DNA of 7,679 bases, from the NCBI GenBank assembly GCA_964518995.1, contig CAZFJU010000208.1, positions 1 through 7,679 of the forward strand, written 5' to 3'. The translations under genes were made by a program, and so were the position numbers. The notes below the pieces were generated by a model. The model was not told the origin of the DNA and did no database searches. It was given only the letters and a program-made list of their open reading frames with translations. This stretch comes from ZC4RG20 sp964518995. Lineage in GTDB: Bacteria > Pseudomonadota > Gammaproteobacteria > Steroidobacterales > Rariloculaceae. The stretch's first letter is position 1; each line of letters begins with the position of its first letter. Below, piece after piece: positions 6,598 to 7,679 of this stretch.

Positions 6598-7311
6598 ATG
6601 GCCGAATTACGCTGGATTCTGCTCGCTCTGGGCGTGATGCTCGTTTGCGGCATTTACCTTTGGGGTCGAGGGCTGTTTCGGAGAACCCGGCATACCCGCC
6701 CGCGGAGCCGCCGCCGTAACGAGCCGCGCATTGCGGTAGACGATGATCCGATAACGGATGACGTGCTGTTCGCGGCGCCGGGGTCCAATGGCGGGCGCAA
6801 AGCTGCGTGGTCGCTCGAGGAGCCGGAGCTCGACGACTTTCCGCCTGATGACGCGCCGCCAGAGCCGGAGACGCTGCCACCGCCGCCTCGAGTCGAGAAG
6901 GTTATTGCGTTGCGGTTCGTTCCCACAGCCGGTGATCTTGATGCGGTGGAGGCCGTGTACGCACTGCAGGAGGCTGGGCTCGAGCACGGCCGCTACGGTA
7001 TTTTCCACCTTCCCGATCCGTCTTATCCGGATGAGCCGCTGTTCAGCGTCGCAAGCCTGACGGAGCCCGGGTCGTTTGACCTCGAACGGCTCGAAGAGCA
7101 GCCGCTGGTCGGCATGAGCTTTTTCATGATCCTGCCAGGTGTTGGCGACCCGGTTGGACGGTTCGATGCAATGGTCGAGACCGCTCGATCGCTTGCACGC
7201 CACCTCGATGCCGAGCTCTTCGACGATCGAGGAACGTTGTGGAGCATCCAGCGGGAGCGTTACATCCGGGAAGAGCTGATTAGTTACCGGTCTCACGCTG
7301 AACCATACTGA
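6598..7311 (+). CDS. zipA: Cell division protein ZipA
   Basis: ZipA anchors FtsZ filaments to the inner membrane early in division and is restricted to Gammaproteobacteria. The 237-residue product has the family layout. One N-terminal membrane helix (about residues 6-22, WILLALGVMLVCGIYLW) is followed by a basic patch rich in Arg (24-39). Then comes a variable Pro/Asp/Glu-rich linker to about residue 98. The C-terminal FtsZ-binding domain (about 101-232) contains KVIALRFVPTAG, GRYGIFHLPDP, PLFSVASLTEPGSFD and GMSFFMILPGVGDP. The linker is short; E. coli ZipA has 328 residues. I chose the ATG at 6598 because AGGGG lies 8 nt upstream; a GTG directly before it (6595) is possible. It sits between smc and ligA, with 11-nt gaps on each side, and is surely co-transcribed with them. 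Confidence 0.92.
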   Translation: MAELRWILLALGVMLVCGIYLWGRGLFRRTRHTRPRSRRRNEPRIAVDDDPITDDVLFAAPGSNGGRKAAWSLEEPELDDFPPDDAPPEPETLPPPPRVEKVIALRFVPTAGDLDAVEAVYALQEAGLEHGRYGIFHLPDPSYPDEPLFSVASLTEPGSFDLERLEEQPLVGMSFFMILPGVGDPVGRFDAMVETARSLARHLDAELFDDRGTLWSIQRERYIREELISYRSHAEPY

Positions 7312-7322
7312 GGCGAACCCCC

Positions 7323-7679
7323 ATGCCGGGCCGGAGCTCCAAACGGGTCGTTACGAACCTCGAGCGGCTTCGCCGCGAGATCGAGGAGCACAACTACAAC
7401 TATTTCGTCCTCGATGCGCCGACGGTTCCCGACGCTGAGTACGACCGGTTGATGCAAGAGCTACGCGCGCTCGAGGCGGAGCATCCCGAGCTCATCACGC
7501 CCGATTCCCCGACACAGAGAGTCGGCGCGACACCCGTCGGCGAGTTCGCCCAGGTTCGCCATAGCCAGCCGATGTTGTCTCTCGAGAACGCGTTCACCGA
7601 GGCGGAGCTGTTCGCATTTGGAAAACGCGTGAGCGATCGGCTCAAAGCTGCCGGAGTGGACACCGCCGAGATTCCGTTC
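7323..7679 (+). CDS. ligA: NAD-dependent DNA ligase LigA, N-terminal part (3' end outside window)
   Basis: LigA seals nicks during replication and repair, using NAD+ to adenylate an active-site lysine. The first 119 residues are visible, starting at an ATG with GAGG about 9 nt upstream, overlapping the zipA stop. Domain Ia, which binds the NMN half of NAD+, is complete: NYNYFVLDAPTVPDAEYDRLM (24-44), with Tyr27, Asp37, Tyr40 and Asp41 matching E. coli Tyr22, Asp32, Tyr35 and Asp36. The residue matching E. coli His23 is Phe28. The adenylation domain begins with DSPTQRVG and HSQPMLSLENAF. The window ends just before the expected KxDG active-site motif, so catalytic competence cannot be checked. 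It is the third gene of the smc-zipA-ligA operon. Confidence 0.97.
   Translation, partial: MPGRSSKRVVTNLERLRREIEEHNYNYFVLDAPTVPDAEYDRLMQELRALEAEHPELITPDSPTQRVGATPVGEFAQVRHSQPMLSLENAFTEAELFAFGKRVSDRLKAAGVDTAEIPF

Noticed and set aside
5708..6880. Long open frame (390 codons) on the minus strand across the smc end and zipA start
   Set aside because: It overlaps the conserved SMC Walker B and signature region and runs across a gene boundary. Its composition is that of an antisense shadow.
1..7679. CRISPR array, tRNA/rRNA gene, insertion sequence, phage gene, toxin-antitoxin or defence cassette
   Set aside because: I found no regular direct repeats, cloverleaf, transposase or terminal-repeat pair. 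Every frame with recognisable domains belongs to a housekeeping gene.

Overview
The window is about 7.7 kb of GC-rich, gene-dense bacterial chromosome made of conserved housekeeping genes. The gene set suggests a gammaproteobacterium outside the enterics. It has smc-zipA-ligA in a row, as in Pseudomonas and Xanthomonas relatives, rather than mukB. It has dksA followed directly by gluQ, and it has ZipA, which is restricted to Gammaproteobacteria. The long Lys/Ala/Ser-rich tail on DksA recalls Xanthomonadales-type DksA proteins. I cannot place it more precisely from sequence alone.

Layout: (1) 1-515, plus strand: the 3' end of pnp (KH and S1 domains). (2) 516-607: a short convergent gap with a strong hairpin. 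(3) 608-2917, minus strand: queF, dksA and gluQ, read in that order. dksA has its own perfect TATAAT box and a clear ribosome binding site. A 36-nt perfect palindrome lies between dksA and gluQ. (4) 2918-3076: the divergent control region between queF and smc. (5) 3077-7679, plus strand: smc, zipA and the start of ligA, separated by 11-nt gaps and almost certainly one operon. No stretch longer than 300 bases lacks a gene.

How the genes fit together: QueF makes the queuosine precursor preQ1, and GluQ adds glutamate to finished queuosine on tRNA-Asp. The two therefore bracket dksA with an early and a late step of one tRNA-modification pathway. DksA, with ppGpp, couples rRNA and tRNA transcription to nutrition. 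The smc-zipA-ligA operon joins chromosome organisation, Z-ring anchoring and DNA ligation.

I found no phage, insertion sequence, CRISPR array, toxin-antitoxin pair or defence system. The most unusual items are the DksA protein, which has half of its zinc cysteines replaced and a histone-H1-like tail of about 130 residues, and the dksA/gluQ palindrome.
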